The notes: a model not told the origin generated them from the sequence alone. A DNA stretch of 64,000 nucleotides from Caprimulgus europaeus (GCA_907165065.1 OU015540.1:852001-916000), one strand, 5' to 3'. Shown: positions 38,101 through 53,100, numbered from the stretch's first letter. Numbers and translations are program-made.

Positions 38101-41100
38101 CTTGAATTGAGAGTATGAAGCTATAAATGTTCACTAGTGTAAAACATTCCTAGTATGCAGCAAATAACTGTACAGTTTCATATTTCCCCATTGTAACATC
38201 TGAAGATGTAGAGCAGGCTGTGTCAAACTGTCAATGCTTCAAGTTGTCTTTTTTCCCCACTATCCAGTACAGTGAGAAGTCACCAACCTCAAAGTTAATG
38301 AATCAAACACATTTCAAAAAGCCATTAGCAGTTTGAGTTCTGAGGGTTTTAGCCAGCTCTCCCGTGGAGAAGCATGGGAATTCAGGGCCTAACTGGCTGT
38401 TTGTTGCAGAACACAGTCAATCACCAGAGCTGGGTATGTAATGTTGTATCAGAGGAAGGGCTGTGGACAAGCTAAACACGTTCAACACCCAGCGCTGCAA
38501 TCACTTGCACACTTATGCACTCTTCTCATTCCCATCCTTCCACATGGAGAGAGGATTTAACCAGATGCCTAAGCAGGGAAAAAAGCCTTCTGCCTTTTTA
38601 ATTTTTCCTTTTTTAAGAGAAAAGTCCTTTCCTACTCAGGGTATACTTAAGTATTAAACAGAACAGGTAACAAAGTAATTTCACCATCTCCTACTTCTGC
38701 TTTCAGAGATGACATTAACAAGCGTGGGACTCACATTCATCGCAATAGCTGTTTCCACAGCAGGGAATGACAACCGCATCGGTCATTATATCTTTGCAAA
38801 TGAGACACAGCAACTCATCTGGAATAGGATCATCTTCTTCCGAGGAGGAGGACGGCTCCTCTGGTAAGAAGGGAGGCTTTTCCTTCTTGCCTATAGCATA
38901 AGCTTCCCTGCAGGAGTGCGGAAGGAAAGAAAAAAAATGAGTAAAGGTAAACTTTTCCAAGCTTTAGATTTTATCAAAGGAAAGTAACAGATGTAATTCT
39001 TCTCACTCCACATATCTTAATACAGGCATTTAGTTTAAACTACTTTCCTACAGCCACAACACCAGGAGAGAGAGGGAAGAACAATTTTCCTTCTGCAGAA
39101 CTCTCCCATTCATTGGATCCGCTAAGAAATTAGCTCAGATTAGAAAATTTGACAGGTAGAAATCAGGTGAAATGAATCCCATCTCTCCTTTGCCAGAGGG
39201 TAAATGTAAATTGCAGGCTCAGGATAAAGTCAGTCTCCAAGTAATTACATTTTATAAATTAAAGAAGTCTGTGTTACAGCTTCTACAAAAGGAGATCCAT
39301 GACAGAGAAAGAGAAGGGCTACCAAGTGCCTTTTAACACAGCCACTGTTCTCAGCACACAGCAGTATTTAAGCTCTTAGTCTAGAGCAACAGGAAAACTC
39401 CAGCCTGTTTCACACATGAGATTCGATAGAAGTCAGAGGGGGAGGAAATCTCAGTCCAACAGCCACTTGTTACATTCTGCAAGAAGCCTTTGACAGCACC
39501 AGATTCTAAGGTTAAGATACAATGACAGGCTTCCTCCCCTCAGTGCTGGCTGACCCGGCTGCAGTGCTGCTCAGGCACTGACACGTTTGTCTGGTTCCCT
39601 TCCTGGTCAGCCCGCTCAATCCCACACTCACGCATCGATAGTGGGGATGGCGTATTTCCCGGTGTTGGTCAGCATCGCGCCCTTCGTGTTGGGATCCTTC
39701 ACCTCCATCATGAAACTCCTCGGGATTCCTGTGCTCTTTTTGATTCTTGGAACAGACTCAAAGTTTTTGTCCTGGTAAGAAAAGAAATGCAGATATATTT
39801 CATCCTAAGACCCAAACTTACAATGAGATTTCAATGATTATTTTAAGCAGCCAGAGCCTTCACTCCTCTTGTTTTACCTGGCGTAAGGGTTGCTCCACTA
39901 AAATACTGATTTCCCTAAAAGAATACAGCCAGGGCATTCCAGAGGCCTGAGCAGTGCTTTGAACTCAATTCACATTCTTTGGCCTAACTTCAGGTTCCTT
40001 AAGGGTGAAACATCCCCCAGCTCACCACCCACTAACACCCCCCTCCTCCTCCAAACACAATCCAGAGCGAGAGCTTAATCAGTGCTCTGAATCGGTCACT
40101 GGGGAAATTTCTGTCCACCATCCACACAGGAAGGCTGAATTCATCCCTCATGCATTTACAGTGGCTAGTGTTAAATGGCATGAATATCCAACCAGAGACT
40201 CATGTCATTAAAATATGTAAATATGCAACAGATGGGGTCAACAGAAACATCTTTTTAGAGAAAATTCTAAAAACTGAACTGTCATTAAAAAGAGTGAAAA
40301 ACAGAGAAAGTTTTCCAATAATATTGAAGTATTATCAAAATATACATGAAATGTCTATAGCTCTTTCTCTGTGAACTATTTAATGCCTATGACCTGGAAA
40401 AAAAAGATTTTACATGTATAATTCCAGGTTTCCTTGAATTTTGAAAGGCTTTGCAACATTGTCATTTAATTTCTGTATTTTACCCCAAGAGAAACAATTC
40501 TTGATATGAACATTCATGTATTTGTTATGTAACTGACAAGGTAAAAAAGGAAAATTAGAATCTAAGTAACACCAAGAGTCCCCCACAATCTTACCCCATT
40601 GGTAGGGCAGTTCTTTATGTAGTGCCCAGGCTTCCCACAACGAAAGCAAGTGTACGATGGTGGAGGTGGGCCCAAGGGTTTCTTCATGTAACTACAAGTT
40701 TTTTTGGGGAGGAAAAAAAAAAAAAAAGAGAAAGGTATGCATGTGTGTCTCTTGTTAAAACAAAGACCTCTACAATTTATCCATAATCTTCAAAGAAGAG
40801 GTTTGACATTATCAATACTCACTTGATTGGATCATATTCATGGCCAGACTGTGTCATCATAGCTTTTATTTTATCCTCCTCGGAAGCATTGGCTTCAGCC
40901 AGATTGGCAGTCTGTTTAACAGGCAATCATTTGACACACACATTAGAAACACATTGAGGCCCACACAGCCAAAGACAACACCACTCATCCAATCCTGTAA
41001 AGAGCAGCACAGCGCCAGCCGAGGCTGCATGCAAACAGCTGCTTATACAAAACACGTTTGTCCTGAAGATGTTCTGGGGAGTCCTTACGCCATTACATGA

Positions 41101-44100
41101 TGTTCATGTGCCTGTTCACCCCGAAAAGAGCGTTCCTGGGCACTCAAAACCTTAGGCTCTGTTTGTACCTTACGCAAAGACTTGTGTAACCAATCCAATT
41201 TTCTTCCAAGTGGACTGAAGCTATGTGTAGAAACAATTATACCATCCAGCATTTTTAAACCAATTTTCAAAGCTCCAGACTATCTGAAGGAGAAGATTTC
41301 CACTGCACATTTAACTGAGAAAGATGTATGCAAGTATCACTATTTACATTTTGCAGCATTAAAAGGACACACAACTTCAGAGCCAGGGCAGTTATTTTTG
41401 CTTGCTGAAATTCAGCAAGCATTGAAAGGAATCAAGCTTTTTGTCATCCTTCAGCGAGGCAAAGGATCCTTTTCAGTAGAAATTTGAGCATCACGTGCTG
41501 CAGGCAGGCCAAACTGCACGTTCCCCCCGGACTAACTTCCTCAGGCTGATTTCACTACAGTAAGCAAAACCTGCAGGTTTTTCCAGTTGACTGTGTCCTT
41601 TTAACACACAAATTGTAACATAAACCTTCTGCAGAACTAGATCTTCACATTATTGAAGCCAACTGATTATTTTTTTTTTAAAGTAGTATTTGTTCAAATG
41701 TTTTTATTACACACTAGTCCAGATACAAGCAGGGTCTAAGGGAGTGACTGTAAATGATTTGGACCTTCAAGCACCTATCATTCAGATCAAACACTCATGT
41801 TTCTGTTTTTATATGCATTCATTCACAAAAGCAACCAACTAGTTTCAACATTTTATTAAATGGTTGTTCCATATACACAGTATTTTCTCAACAGTAACAG
41901 AATCCAGACCGACATCTATGAAAATCATTTCCATTAACATTTACAGAAAGCTTTACAGATACTTGACTAATTTGTTTGAACCCAAACGGTTTACAAACAC
42001 ACCCCAAACCCACAAAACATTGGTAGGAATAGACCAAAATTCCAATATGGCATTTAATACACAGTAATAATAAACCAGAAAGCTGTCAACGCGTTGCCCC
42101 CATGCTAAGCCAGTCTGCTCTAGAGAGGTCAAAGTAACCATTTGGGGCTGCTTTATGTCATGTTCCTGCGCTTTTCTGGACTACTTAAGGCTCCTCAGAA
42201 ACTTCAATGTGCACACCACTTGGACAGATTGTCACACTTTGGAGTAAAATTCCCCATGAGATTGCAGAACCAAGGACATGTTTAGGGACAGCACTAATGG
42301 AGACCAATTTCTAGTGGTGGCTACCTTCCAAACTTCCTCTCTTTTTGTTTTGTTTTGTTTTGTTTTTCCCCCCAAATGTACACAATTTAATCTCTGCAGT
42401 GAGAGAGGGAAGAAGTCACCAATGGGAAGAGATTTCTCATTCTAGGAAACGAACTCCAGCCTTTATTTCCAGCAGAAAGAACTAGCTACCCTGCCTTAGG
42501 CCCTGCTTTCCCTGACCTTTGGGACTTTAAGGACGGGTATGGTCACTGGCCAGCACTGCGCCCCTCCACAGAGTGCAATCCCTAGTGCTTTCCCAGACAG
42601 AGTCACACACCATGAGCAAGAGATGCAAGCAGTTCCATAGCACAACACAGCATTACAACAGTTCCAGAGGTCACATCTGCTCCTATGCCACACAAACACC
42701 TTGGTTTATTCCTATAACACTTCGGTACATTTACACAATTTCCACAGTCTGCGTTCAAACAAATTAGGTTGTGTTACCCACTGCAGAGAGACCACAGCTC
42801 GTTAAACTGGGCAGCGCTGGAGGAATGGATCTAGAACTATAATGACTGGAAATTCAAGAGAGCCATGCAATTGTCCACGTCACAGAAACGCTCCTAGTTT
42901 GGCTGTTGCAACCCCCTCAAGTGTCCGTAACTTACAGCCAATTAAATTCTTCTGTGAAAATTGTGTTAGTTTCCAACGCAAAAAATTAACAAAATGTATG
43001 AAAAATGGAAAACAGCTTCTGAAGTGCTTCTTCCTTGTGTCTTGAAGATGAGTAACACTGCAACATTATGTTGAGGCTGATAAGGTACTCCCCTTCAATC
43101 TTCCCAAACTGGGAACTACTCTTTACAGGATAGTATCAAAATATACACACATTGGAAAGTTAAAATATTTTAAATTAAAAATTAAATGAAGGTTTTGTTC
43201 AAATTACAACAGTTATCCAGCTATAAATCACAGTATACGATTTAAAAACATGAAGCAAACATTTTTTAAAAATAAAATATTTGACAAGAATATATATATA
43301 TACCTTAGTAAGCTGGGCCAGAGAAATAGATGCAGAAGAGTCATCAATCTGTTCACAAAAAATTAAACACATATTCAAGTTCTACAGTCAAAACATAGCA
43401 ACAATTAACCTCTACTGTAGTCTGAGCACTATATCCTCTGAGTATCACTCAAAGAGTAACTTCCAGCCTAATGTCATTTGTATTTGCCCAAAACAAAGTC
43501 CAACCCTACGCCAGCTTAAGAGTGCCTCTGGTTAAAGAGAAGAAACTAAAAGAGCCAGACCCGCTTGCCACCAGCTTATTGCTCCAGAGTATCTCAGAGA
43601 GGGACCCTTGGAAAACACTCACAACTGCTCAGAAGTCGAAGGGGTAAGGAAGCTGTCAACTGTCAGCTAAAAAGAATTTACAAAAAATATTTGAGTTTAT
43701 TTGAGAAGGAAGCATCCCTACAGGAAACTAATTTACAAGCTACACTGCAAATAAATCCATTCATGTCTCATCTATTATAATGCACATGGTTATGCTCTTA
43801 TGAACACACCAGCTGCCTGTCAAAATAAAGCACAGGCAGATCAGCACCGAAACACGAACTCTGCCTCTCCTGTCCCTAAGTTTAAAAACGCCAAACTCGC
43901 CATAACCCACAAAACCCAAACACCAACCCAAAACATCAGCCACAAAAGTAAGCATTTTGTCTAGAAAAAAAAACTGCTCCAATTATTACACAAAGGTGTT
44001 CATGGTGACAGAGCAGCCTACAAAAACCTGAGAAAACTTATTTCTGCTTTTATTACACTACAGGCTGTACTACCGAGATTAGTTGGAGAAGTGTGAGAAT

Positions 44101-47100
44101 TCAGCATTTTTGTTGCTATCACATAAAAACTAATTTTTAATGTTGAAAACACGGATTCCAAGCACAATCCTGCAGGGTTTTTTCTCCATTGCAACCACAC
44201 ACCTCCCTGCCAGCTGCCTACTGGAACAGCTCTCAGGAATTAAATCCTCGGCCACCAGTCAGCAGTGGGCTGTAGTGCTCAGTGCCGCTTTCCACAAGCC
44301 ATCCTGTGGGTAACTCTCCTCTTGTTGCTTTTCCAGTACATTGAGTTATATCATGCCACAGGCAGCAGTTAAGCTGACACTAGTAAAACATTATCAGAAA
44401 GACACTTGAATCACTGCTTATTGTCTTTAGTGGCTCAAAAATGTAAATACAATTTACAATATAAACAGAACAGCTCTCCAAGAGGCCACTAAACTGATCA
44501 GAGGAGATTAAAACCCTTCCTGGGGAAAAGCTCTTGTCCCTTATTATCTAACATAGTGTAAAAATTCAAGGGAGCAGTTTCAGCAGACTCTGGGGAAAAA
44601 ATATGTACATGCAGAGAGGATTCCTCACTCCAGTGAACCACTTCTCCTCGGTGTGTTTAGGAAACACATACAACATTACCGTATTCCTAACAAAAGTTCT
44701 CAAAAATGTGCCCTTGGAGAGGGACACCCAGATCTGGAAAGAGACCTTCTCTCCACTGCAAGTCCTAGCAGAAGATTCAAACTTTCTTCTTCTCAGAAAG
44801 TTTTGTGCCTAGTTCTGTTAAAAGGAAGCCTGAGGAGTATTTGGAAGCCTCGTGCTCCGGATGCCGCTCTTTTACATGGGGAAAACCAGGCCAGTGCGCT
44901 CTCACGGCAGGCACAGCCACCACCGCTCTGTGGCTCTTCAGAAGCAAACAAGAGATCAGGAAAGCTCTACTGGGTCTAGTGTTAAACACTCCAGAACTGA
45001 CCAGGAGCTGAAACACAACACTTGATCAACTCTTAACTAGCTCCTGTGTTTTATTTTTAGGAAGCAGTTATTCTATGGCTGGCAGGCCGGAGGTGACAGC
45101 ACTCCTTTCTACTGACGTTATCCAAAGCAGCAAATAGCTGTTGGACTAATGTACTAAATAGTACATGAATTACCTATCTTCTACATCCTCATGTCTGTTT
45201 CCTTTAAACTTCTACTGAAGTATGTCCTGCCAGTCCCTGAAGTCAGTCAAGTAGAAGCAACATCTCCATGAGACTCACAAACAACCCTCAGATAATACTG
45301 CAGAAGAATAAAAACCCCAACGTCCTCCAAACCAAGAATCAACAGTCAATGCATTAACTAACTCCTATTCCATACAGAAGACTAAACAGAAACTAACATA
45401 AAGCAAGTGGGAAAGGGGGCAGAAAACAGGAGGAAAAGGCTGATCTCACTGCTGGGGTGCTACGTTTAAATTACAGTGGTTTTCTAAACCAGACAGCTCA
45501 GCTAATCTAAAACTTCAGCTGGGAAGGATGAGAGCTGTGCTTGGTGGCACTGAGACAATGGGCACGACTCTGCATTTCTGCAGCCTCCAAGGACAAACAG
45601 CAACTCAGGATCCTTGCAGCTACTGAAACAGCAACACCAAACCCAGAGGATTCACCTCCTTGATCTGGCTGCAGTAGCAGCAGGACAGCAGCACAAATTT
45701 GGAAGTGCAGAATGATGCCTAGGGTAAGAGCCAGATAGTGAAGAAATACTCAAAGCATAAGCTTTTATTCAGCCTTTTGAAAAAACCCTTCACTATTTTC
45801 ATTTTGCTGCTTTACTGCTCAACAGCAATTGGCAAGCGTGCCAGTGATTTATTGCTGCCACACCAAGACCCAGGCTCTGCTCTGAAATACAGACAGAAAT
45901 ATACAGGGTTTCTAAAAGAACCAAAGCAAACAAAAGCCCCAGGATAAAGCTAACTGTCTCCAACCCCAGCAGCACTGGAGGCTGCAGTGCAGACCTGCAC
46001 AGAGAGAGGCAAGGCTTCCACCCTCCCTACAGCTACCCACAACCCAAACCAGGCACAGTCCAAGCAAACAACAAGGAGATGATTTTGCTTCTCTTTCACT
46101 GACTTTAATTAGCTCTAACTAACACTATGTCTTCCCTCCCACTCCAGGATTTTTCCTTCTCTTCCCCCAGCCCCACCCCACCTCCCTTTTTTTTTTTTTA
46201 ATAAACATCTAGGTTAGGTTATGGTCAGATGCTACTAAGAAATGTAATACAGACATGCCAGGGAACACACGAGGCTAAAAGAATGTTAACTTTATTTATG
46301 AACATGTGATTTGTGTTTATACACATGCTAGTAAACAAAAAGAAAAAGAACTGTTTTCAAGAAATAAAAACCCGTCTGAATTAGATCAAATACTATAAAC
46401 GTGGTTTACATAGATGCATTACATTAACTACTAGGGTCACTGGGCCAGCGAAACTAACTCAGACACAATGAGAGGCATCACATCCAAAAAGGAATTGGAA
46501 CCAATCAGCGACAGAATTACGGATGTCAGATTTACACTTAGTGCTTTTAGACCTACATACAAAGAGTTTTCCATTTTCAGTTGATTGTTCACCATTCCAC
46601 GAGATCAGAGGCTGTATCCTTCACAGAACACAGACCCAGAGTTCATGAAACTCTAGATTAAGTTATCCTATCAGCTTATCAAGTGACCAGATCCAATGAG
46701 CCAGGGTTAGTGTAATGCCTCACACCATTCTAGTGAAGAAAAAGCAGTTAAAGTAAAGATGAAAAATAAAAGACACCAAGTAGTCCTTATAGTATAAAAA
46801 TTACTGTTTTGAAATGCGTAGTTACAGATATTCTTTAACTCAAGTGGCAAATCAAGATCTGAAGGAAAATGCTGCCCCTTTTCCAGGTGTCAATGCAGAG
46901 TGGTGGTATACTAAAGAAAGGCTTAACCTTTGGGAAATTAAAGCAGCATCCAGCCCTGACGTCACCCCGACCCAAAAATGCACAGCAGGCAGGAGTTCAG
47001 TAAAAATGACAGGGGTTTTACCCACAAAGGCACCAGGCTCTGCTAACCTTGTGCCAAAGTTTGGACACTGGGTTTTAGGTATTTTCATTTGCAAACTATT

Positions 47101-50100
47101 AAACTAAAGTGCTTCATCAGATAAAGTGGAAAGATCAAATGCAGAACTTTAGAATACCACTTTGTGTAGCAACGATATTTAAATTCACGGCAATCTAGTA
47201 AAGACATTTCTGTACTCAGAGGGGCCCAAACAATATCCCTCCAATTACACAGCTTTAGGAACAAATACCCAAGTATTCAAGGACATGAAAATAAATCATT
47301 TAGCTGCACAGAACTGTCCTCAAAATGTATGGGAGGAGTTGGTTTTGGTATTTGTTTGAACCCCCAAGTCAAAAGTACGAAACAGTCCCGAGTTATTTAA
47401 CAATAATGGTTTCTCTGTGGTTTTTGATAACATTTTCAAAAACCATTAGGCAAAAAAAGTATTTAAAAACAAAAGCTAAGTGATACAATGTGAAAATGGC
47501 AAAAAATACACTCCAAACAATTTTTATTGCAAGAAACAAAAAGCACACAACAACCTATACAAACATACATATTACTAGCTATAGACAGACAGATGTAGAA
47601 CATGCCACCATGTTCAACTGTGCAAACCTTGAACCTACATGATCTAAAAATGATCATACATTATCTGTACAACACAAAGTCATACAGGAAATATTCTAGC
47701 ATATTCAATATGAAATACAATGCATTACTAGGCATAAATACCAGTATTCACATTAGAACTCTGAAAATGATGGCATTACTCAGTTTTTACTATGCTGAAT
47801 CAAATACATTGTATTTACAACATAGGCTATATTTAACTGGAAAATATATTAAGTTAATGCTTGGAAAATTAAGTAAAGGCTACATTGTTTAGAATTAAGT
47901 GCAGTGTGTAGAAAAAAGTGTGAGATTGTGTTTTTACATACTGCTTTTGATGTTCCACTCACTGGCTCAGTTCGACTTCTAGAAGAAGAAATAAAGGTGA
48001 TCAGAACGTAAAATAAAGCACTTGTACCCAACATCAAGCAGTAAAAACAGATCAAAAACCTGGACATCAAATTATGTTCTGACAGTCTAGTGAACGTGGA
48101 CATTCATTCATACACTTAAACTGTTTTCTCTTTGTACATTCAGTACAACTAAATAAAACCAACCCAAAATCACATTTCTACTTTGTCACAAATTAAGACT
48201 TACAGGTACAGAGCACAGCAGTGCAAGAAGTCACCCTCAGCTATTCTGTCTCTGCTATGTAAGTATCAGAAATAAAGTCTGTGCTACAGTTTTGCATTCT
48301 CAAACAATCAACGACACAAATTACACACGAAGGTGGCTTTAGCCGGTCGGTACAGCCCTAGCATTAGAGAGGCAGCAGAGTACTGTCATTTCTGAGAAGT
48401 AACAGGGACAGTCGTCCAGACACTTCCAGTGCAAGTTTACCAAAGTGAAAAAAAAAAAATCAGGGGTCTGACAAAGGAGTAACACAAAAATCAGCAGCAC
48501 AGTCCTCAGAACAGTGTTTCTTTGTGGAAGCCCAAGCACTGTGTTACGATATCTACTGCATTTAGCCGGGGAAGTGCCAAAAGACTAAACGTGTTACATA
48601 TGCTATATTGACTAAAAATAGTAGTAGAAATGTCACCTGAAAGCAGTTTCTAGGGTTTTGTGCGATTTAGGAGTCCTGTGACAAAAAAAAAGGTCTTAAT
48701 TGCCAGAATTTGCTTTAAGATAATCTTGAAAATGCTACAGTATTTTAGGAAATATTTTTTACATTTGAAAACTTGCTGAGATTCCACATATTCATTGATC
48801 TGTATCTGCATGCTAGTCGTGATGAATTCGACATGCAATCACTGACAGAGTTAACAAACAATTCCCACATCATCCAAAGTGTCCCATGAGCAGAGGCCAT
48901 TCAAAGGCTGCTGGGAATTTGTGTACAGAGAGGCTCCTGCTTCCTGCCACTGCTACAACACCCTCAGGCTCGCAACTGCAGCCACGTACCTCCTGAGATG
49001 AGGAGGTACAAGGAGATAATTTAGATTACCAGACAATGGTTTCTTCATCCAGTTACCTTGAAGAACACACTACAAGGCAAGTAACACATTCTTGGAGGCC
49101 CTTCCACCATTACAGTGTAGATTCCTCATTCCCAGCCATGAACCACTCCCCCAGTTTTCTGCCATGTTTCCAGTGGAAGGAATACAAAGCCAATCTGCCT
49201 GGTTAATTTTCAACGTTAGAACAGTGCTGATCTTTCCTTATCCCCACAGGCAGGTATTTATTTGGCATTTGATGCCACCAGCATCTACCCTTTCATTTTA
49301 GGGCAGCATTACAACACCAGGAGAAGGTGCCATCCAACCAGAAAAGGAGGATGCACTGACAAGACAGCACCAAGCACACCTATTTAAATTAACCCCCAGA
49401 ACAAGGCTGTGTTTATAAGCACAACACTGTGGTGTCCAGAATTACTACAGAGTACCTGACAGCACTGCAACAGCTGCTGCAGTCAAATGCCCAAGTTTAC
49501 ATGCAGAGCCACATCAATTCAGGTGTTGGTTTGTTTTTTTTCCCTTGCAAATGCCTCATGGGTACCAGGATGCTGCTGTACTGTTTGTCTGGGACACAGG
49601 GTAACTCGTTGGTTTATTTATTAAAGACATAGCAAAACCACAAGCTAATGGTATCTACTGCTTGTGGTGGAGAGGTGCATCTTTAACAAGGCTGGAAAAC
49701 ATGACCATTCAAACAATGCTAATGTAGAGCTGATATAGAGCTCTTGCCTGAAATGGACATTGTCTTTGGGAAACTAATAGGAACCACTTATCAATGTCAC
49801 TTCTTGTCTGCATGGTTCTCCAGCTGGCAACCCCTTGGTCTTTCTCTACAGCTCATAAGCAAAAAACTCAGACCTGGGGTGTAAGGATACCTGCCATACC
49901 CGGCTCTCCCTCCCTCAAACGTCAGCAACAGGCAAACACTGAGAATCAGACTCCTCTCAGATGGGAACAAATTGTAAGCTTACACTCTAACATACATCTG
50001 TCTTTACTACAAAAGCAAACATGAATAGTAAGGAATCTCTCCACGTAGAGGAAATAGGATCTACAACTTGGGTCTCAGAAAAATCAACCCCAAAACCAAA

Positions 50101-53100
50101 CCCAATAGAACAATCTTACAAGTTACCATTGCTGGAGTTTGAACTCCCTATGCCAGGAGGCCTAAAATCTAAGTCTACTTTGGGACAGATACATTAAAAT
50201 TTACCTCATTACAACAAAAACTAACAGCAGCTTTAACAAGACAGACAGAATCCGAATGATTCTGTAAACTAATACCCATTAGAAAGTGATCACTCCACAA
50301 CCCCTACCAGAGAACAGGGTGTGTTACAGTACTTACATCACGTAGGTTTTGCTGGTCGCTTTCACTCCCCCGATCGGGATTCTCCTAACGATGACCGAGG
50401 AGTTCTTGGGAATCAGAGCACTTTCATCCGTGTATTCTGAAAACAACAGAAACACAGAAAACAAGATTAGGCAGTTCAGAGGAATGGATATTCATATGGA
50501 ATTACACAGCACCTCAAAGAATCCCTTCACAGACATAGAGCAAAATTCTCTACAGGACAGCACACTTTTATCATCTCAACACACTAACAGTGCATTTAAA
50601 AAGATCTTCAGTGAGAATCAAACACAAGCAGCAAAATCTTTTTTTTTTTTTAAATAGTTTGAATGGCAACAGCAAAACGGTCTCAAAGGTCACTGAAAGA
50701 GAGACTGACAATGCATGAGGTTCTTTCCTGATGTAGCCTAAGTTGCTTTTGCTTCTCTTCAACTACAAAAACAACAGATCTTTGGAGAAAAACAAAGCAC
50801 AGCCAAGTCCCACCTGCATAAACCAGATTCTAAAGCCTGACCAGCTCGGCCTGCAGCAGAACAGGCGCTGAGCTGCAGCACAAACTGCGCCGCTGCTCCG
50901 GCAGCTGCGGACTGCAACGGACTGACCCGTGGTGCCGGTGCTGCCCCGCGGTGCTGCTGCTCCGGAGTGGCAGAGCACAGCCAGCCCCCCTCTGCCTGCC
51001 CCCTGGAGCTCAGTCCCTCCTCAGCCACACTGCTCAGCGCTTCACATGGACAATGGAACAAAACTGGCCCTGCTAGAACTGGGATCAGAGATGAAGTTTG
51101 GGGGGATTTTCTGAGCTTGCTTTCACAAGTATGGCAGGCCTGGCTCAAACTACAGCAGCATCTCCCCTCTTAAGCTAATAATCTCGTTTGAATCAGCCAA
51201 AGGGACATCAATTCCTTCAATGCACTTTCTGCAGTCGAGAGACTCAGAATTACTTAGGAAAACAGCCTTGAAAAGCCTTTTGAAAACAGGGAGCGCCTGA
51301 AGCTACCGGTGCTTTGCCATGGCTTATACCGTGCGAGTCTTTTGAAGAGCAGGAAAGCCTTCAGACCCTCTCTTTACATGAGGCCCAAACAAAAAAACAA
51401 CTCTCTGAGACACTCAGACTGAGTAAGCTTCAAATGCAAAGATCTCTCCACAAGAATGGTTTTTATATTGTGCTTACACAAGCTGGATAGGACTAAATAT
51501 TTTAAAGCACTATCAGCAGCCATTCCCTGTAATCTGCCTTCAGTGTTAAATATTAAAAGCCTTTACCATTGCAGACCAAGTCAGAACAATGGTCTGAAAA
51601 CCAAAGATGCTGTATGTATCTAGCCAAGCTCTGTCAGGGTGGTTTTGCCCAGTGATCACACACAAAATACGAATATTTCACAATTTATGCCCCATTTTTC
51701 AGTATATTATTCCTACCTCTCTTAGGCCAAACACACCCACCAGAAGACATAATTTCAGCAAGGAAATGACAATTTGACTTCTATTTTCAAGTGACAGAAT
51801 ACTTCAGAAAACTGAGAAATCATTTAGCTGAAACTAATTCCTGACCTTCCCCACTAAGACATCTAAACAGCAAGCTTCCTCTGGACTTCAGAATGGTTTA
51901 AAATTGGAGGAGAAAGGACTACTAGTGATGAAAACAGAAGCTTTTATAGAAGTCACATCCGGCAAACAACCCCTAGAGCTCTTCTCAGCAGGGAAGTCTA
52001 ACCCTCACCCAGCCAGCTGTCAAGAATGGCCCACACTGGGACTGTCTGATGGGGAAGGAGCTCGAACAGCGCTGAGGCCCAGACCTCAGCTGGGAGATCA
52101 GGCCAGCTGCAGCTCTGGCAGCCCCAAGCAGCTGCTGAATGGAGGAATGCACTCTGATCCAGATCACAGACCACCAGACTGAGGTTTCAGAGGGACAGGA
52201 TAACCAGCAGCTCCACAAAAAGGCAGGAGTTTGCTGTGCCTGTGCGGAACTGAGGACAGGGCAGACCTGCAGATGACTACAAGTGGCAGCACCTCTACCA
52301 GACAGAGCCTGTGTATGAGAGCAGCAACCACTGCATTCACCCCCAAATCACACAAGCCTGCAGAAGTCACTTTCAACACACACAGCAGGTGTATGATGCC
52401 AGAAGGTGAGTACTCTTTCAGTATTTTGTGACAATTCACTGACCATTAGAAGAGAAACATTAACATCTGCCTTCTGAACAGCCTACCCTTGAGAGTGTGT
52501 GTGTGTATAGATAGATGTGTGTTTCCAGTTTGTCTGTTAAGTGCACAGTGCAGAGAGCTCCAGACATCTAATATCAGACTGAAATAAACATGAGTTCACC
52601 TTAGAAGTCCATCAGTACACATTTAAATGGATCAACTGAAGAGTGACAACAGGTTGGTGAAGCAAACACTTATCCCAGCACGTATCTGTATCTGGCACTT
52701 GAAGTAACACTGCACCTTGGCCATCATGTCAGAGATTCAGAAGAGTGTTTACAAACAGCAGAACACATCCCTGAGTTAGTTCTATGAAGGGACTTGATAC
52801 CAGTTGGCTTTAATACATTTTTTTTTAATTTGCATCAATTAACTGAATTCATTTTGGTAATGAAATTTTATTAAGTCAAAAACTGTACACTAAAACGTTA
52901 ACTTTTTTAGAACAGGGAAGGACTGAAGCTGGAGTGCTATTCCTGAAGCCCCCAGAAATGTTTGTTTGCTCGATTTGAACTGAACAGATGCCAGCTTAGT
53001 GTAACAGCTCTCAGACTAAACTGGCATCTCCCAGCAGGAACCCGTTCCTCACAGGCAGCACATCCCCTGGCAGAGTCTTGGCAGCTCCCAGGACCTGCAC

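Larger units (their letters stand above)
40912..43303 (-). other. RBBP6 intron 4
   Basis: 2.4 kb, GTATAT...TTTAACAG. Begins in a (TA)6 repeat. Contains a (GTTTT)n tract at 42341-42367 and an AATAAA on the gene strand at 41852-41857. No RNA gene or exon was recognised. Confidence 0.85.
43349..47941 (-). other. RBBP6 intron 3 (holds the short-isoform 3' end)
   Basis: 4.6 kb, GTATGT...GAACAG. The first part downstream of exon 3 carries the short-isoform reading frame and two AATAAA signals (47523, 46291). The rest, 43349-46290, is unique AT-rich sequence with a T run near 46189-46199 and no recognised element. Confidence 0.85.

Noticed and set aside
41852-43303. A second intronic polyadenylation form ending after exon 4
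   Set aside because: Exon 4 read-through stays open for a few dozen codons and an AATAAA occurs at 41852. But the frame starts in the TA repeat, no known isoform matches, and the signal is over 1.3 kb away.
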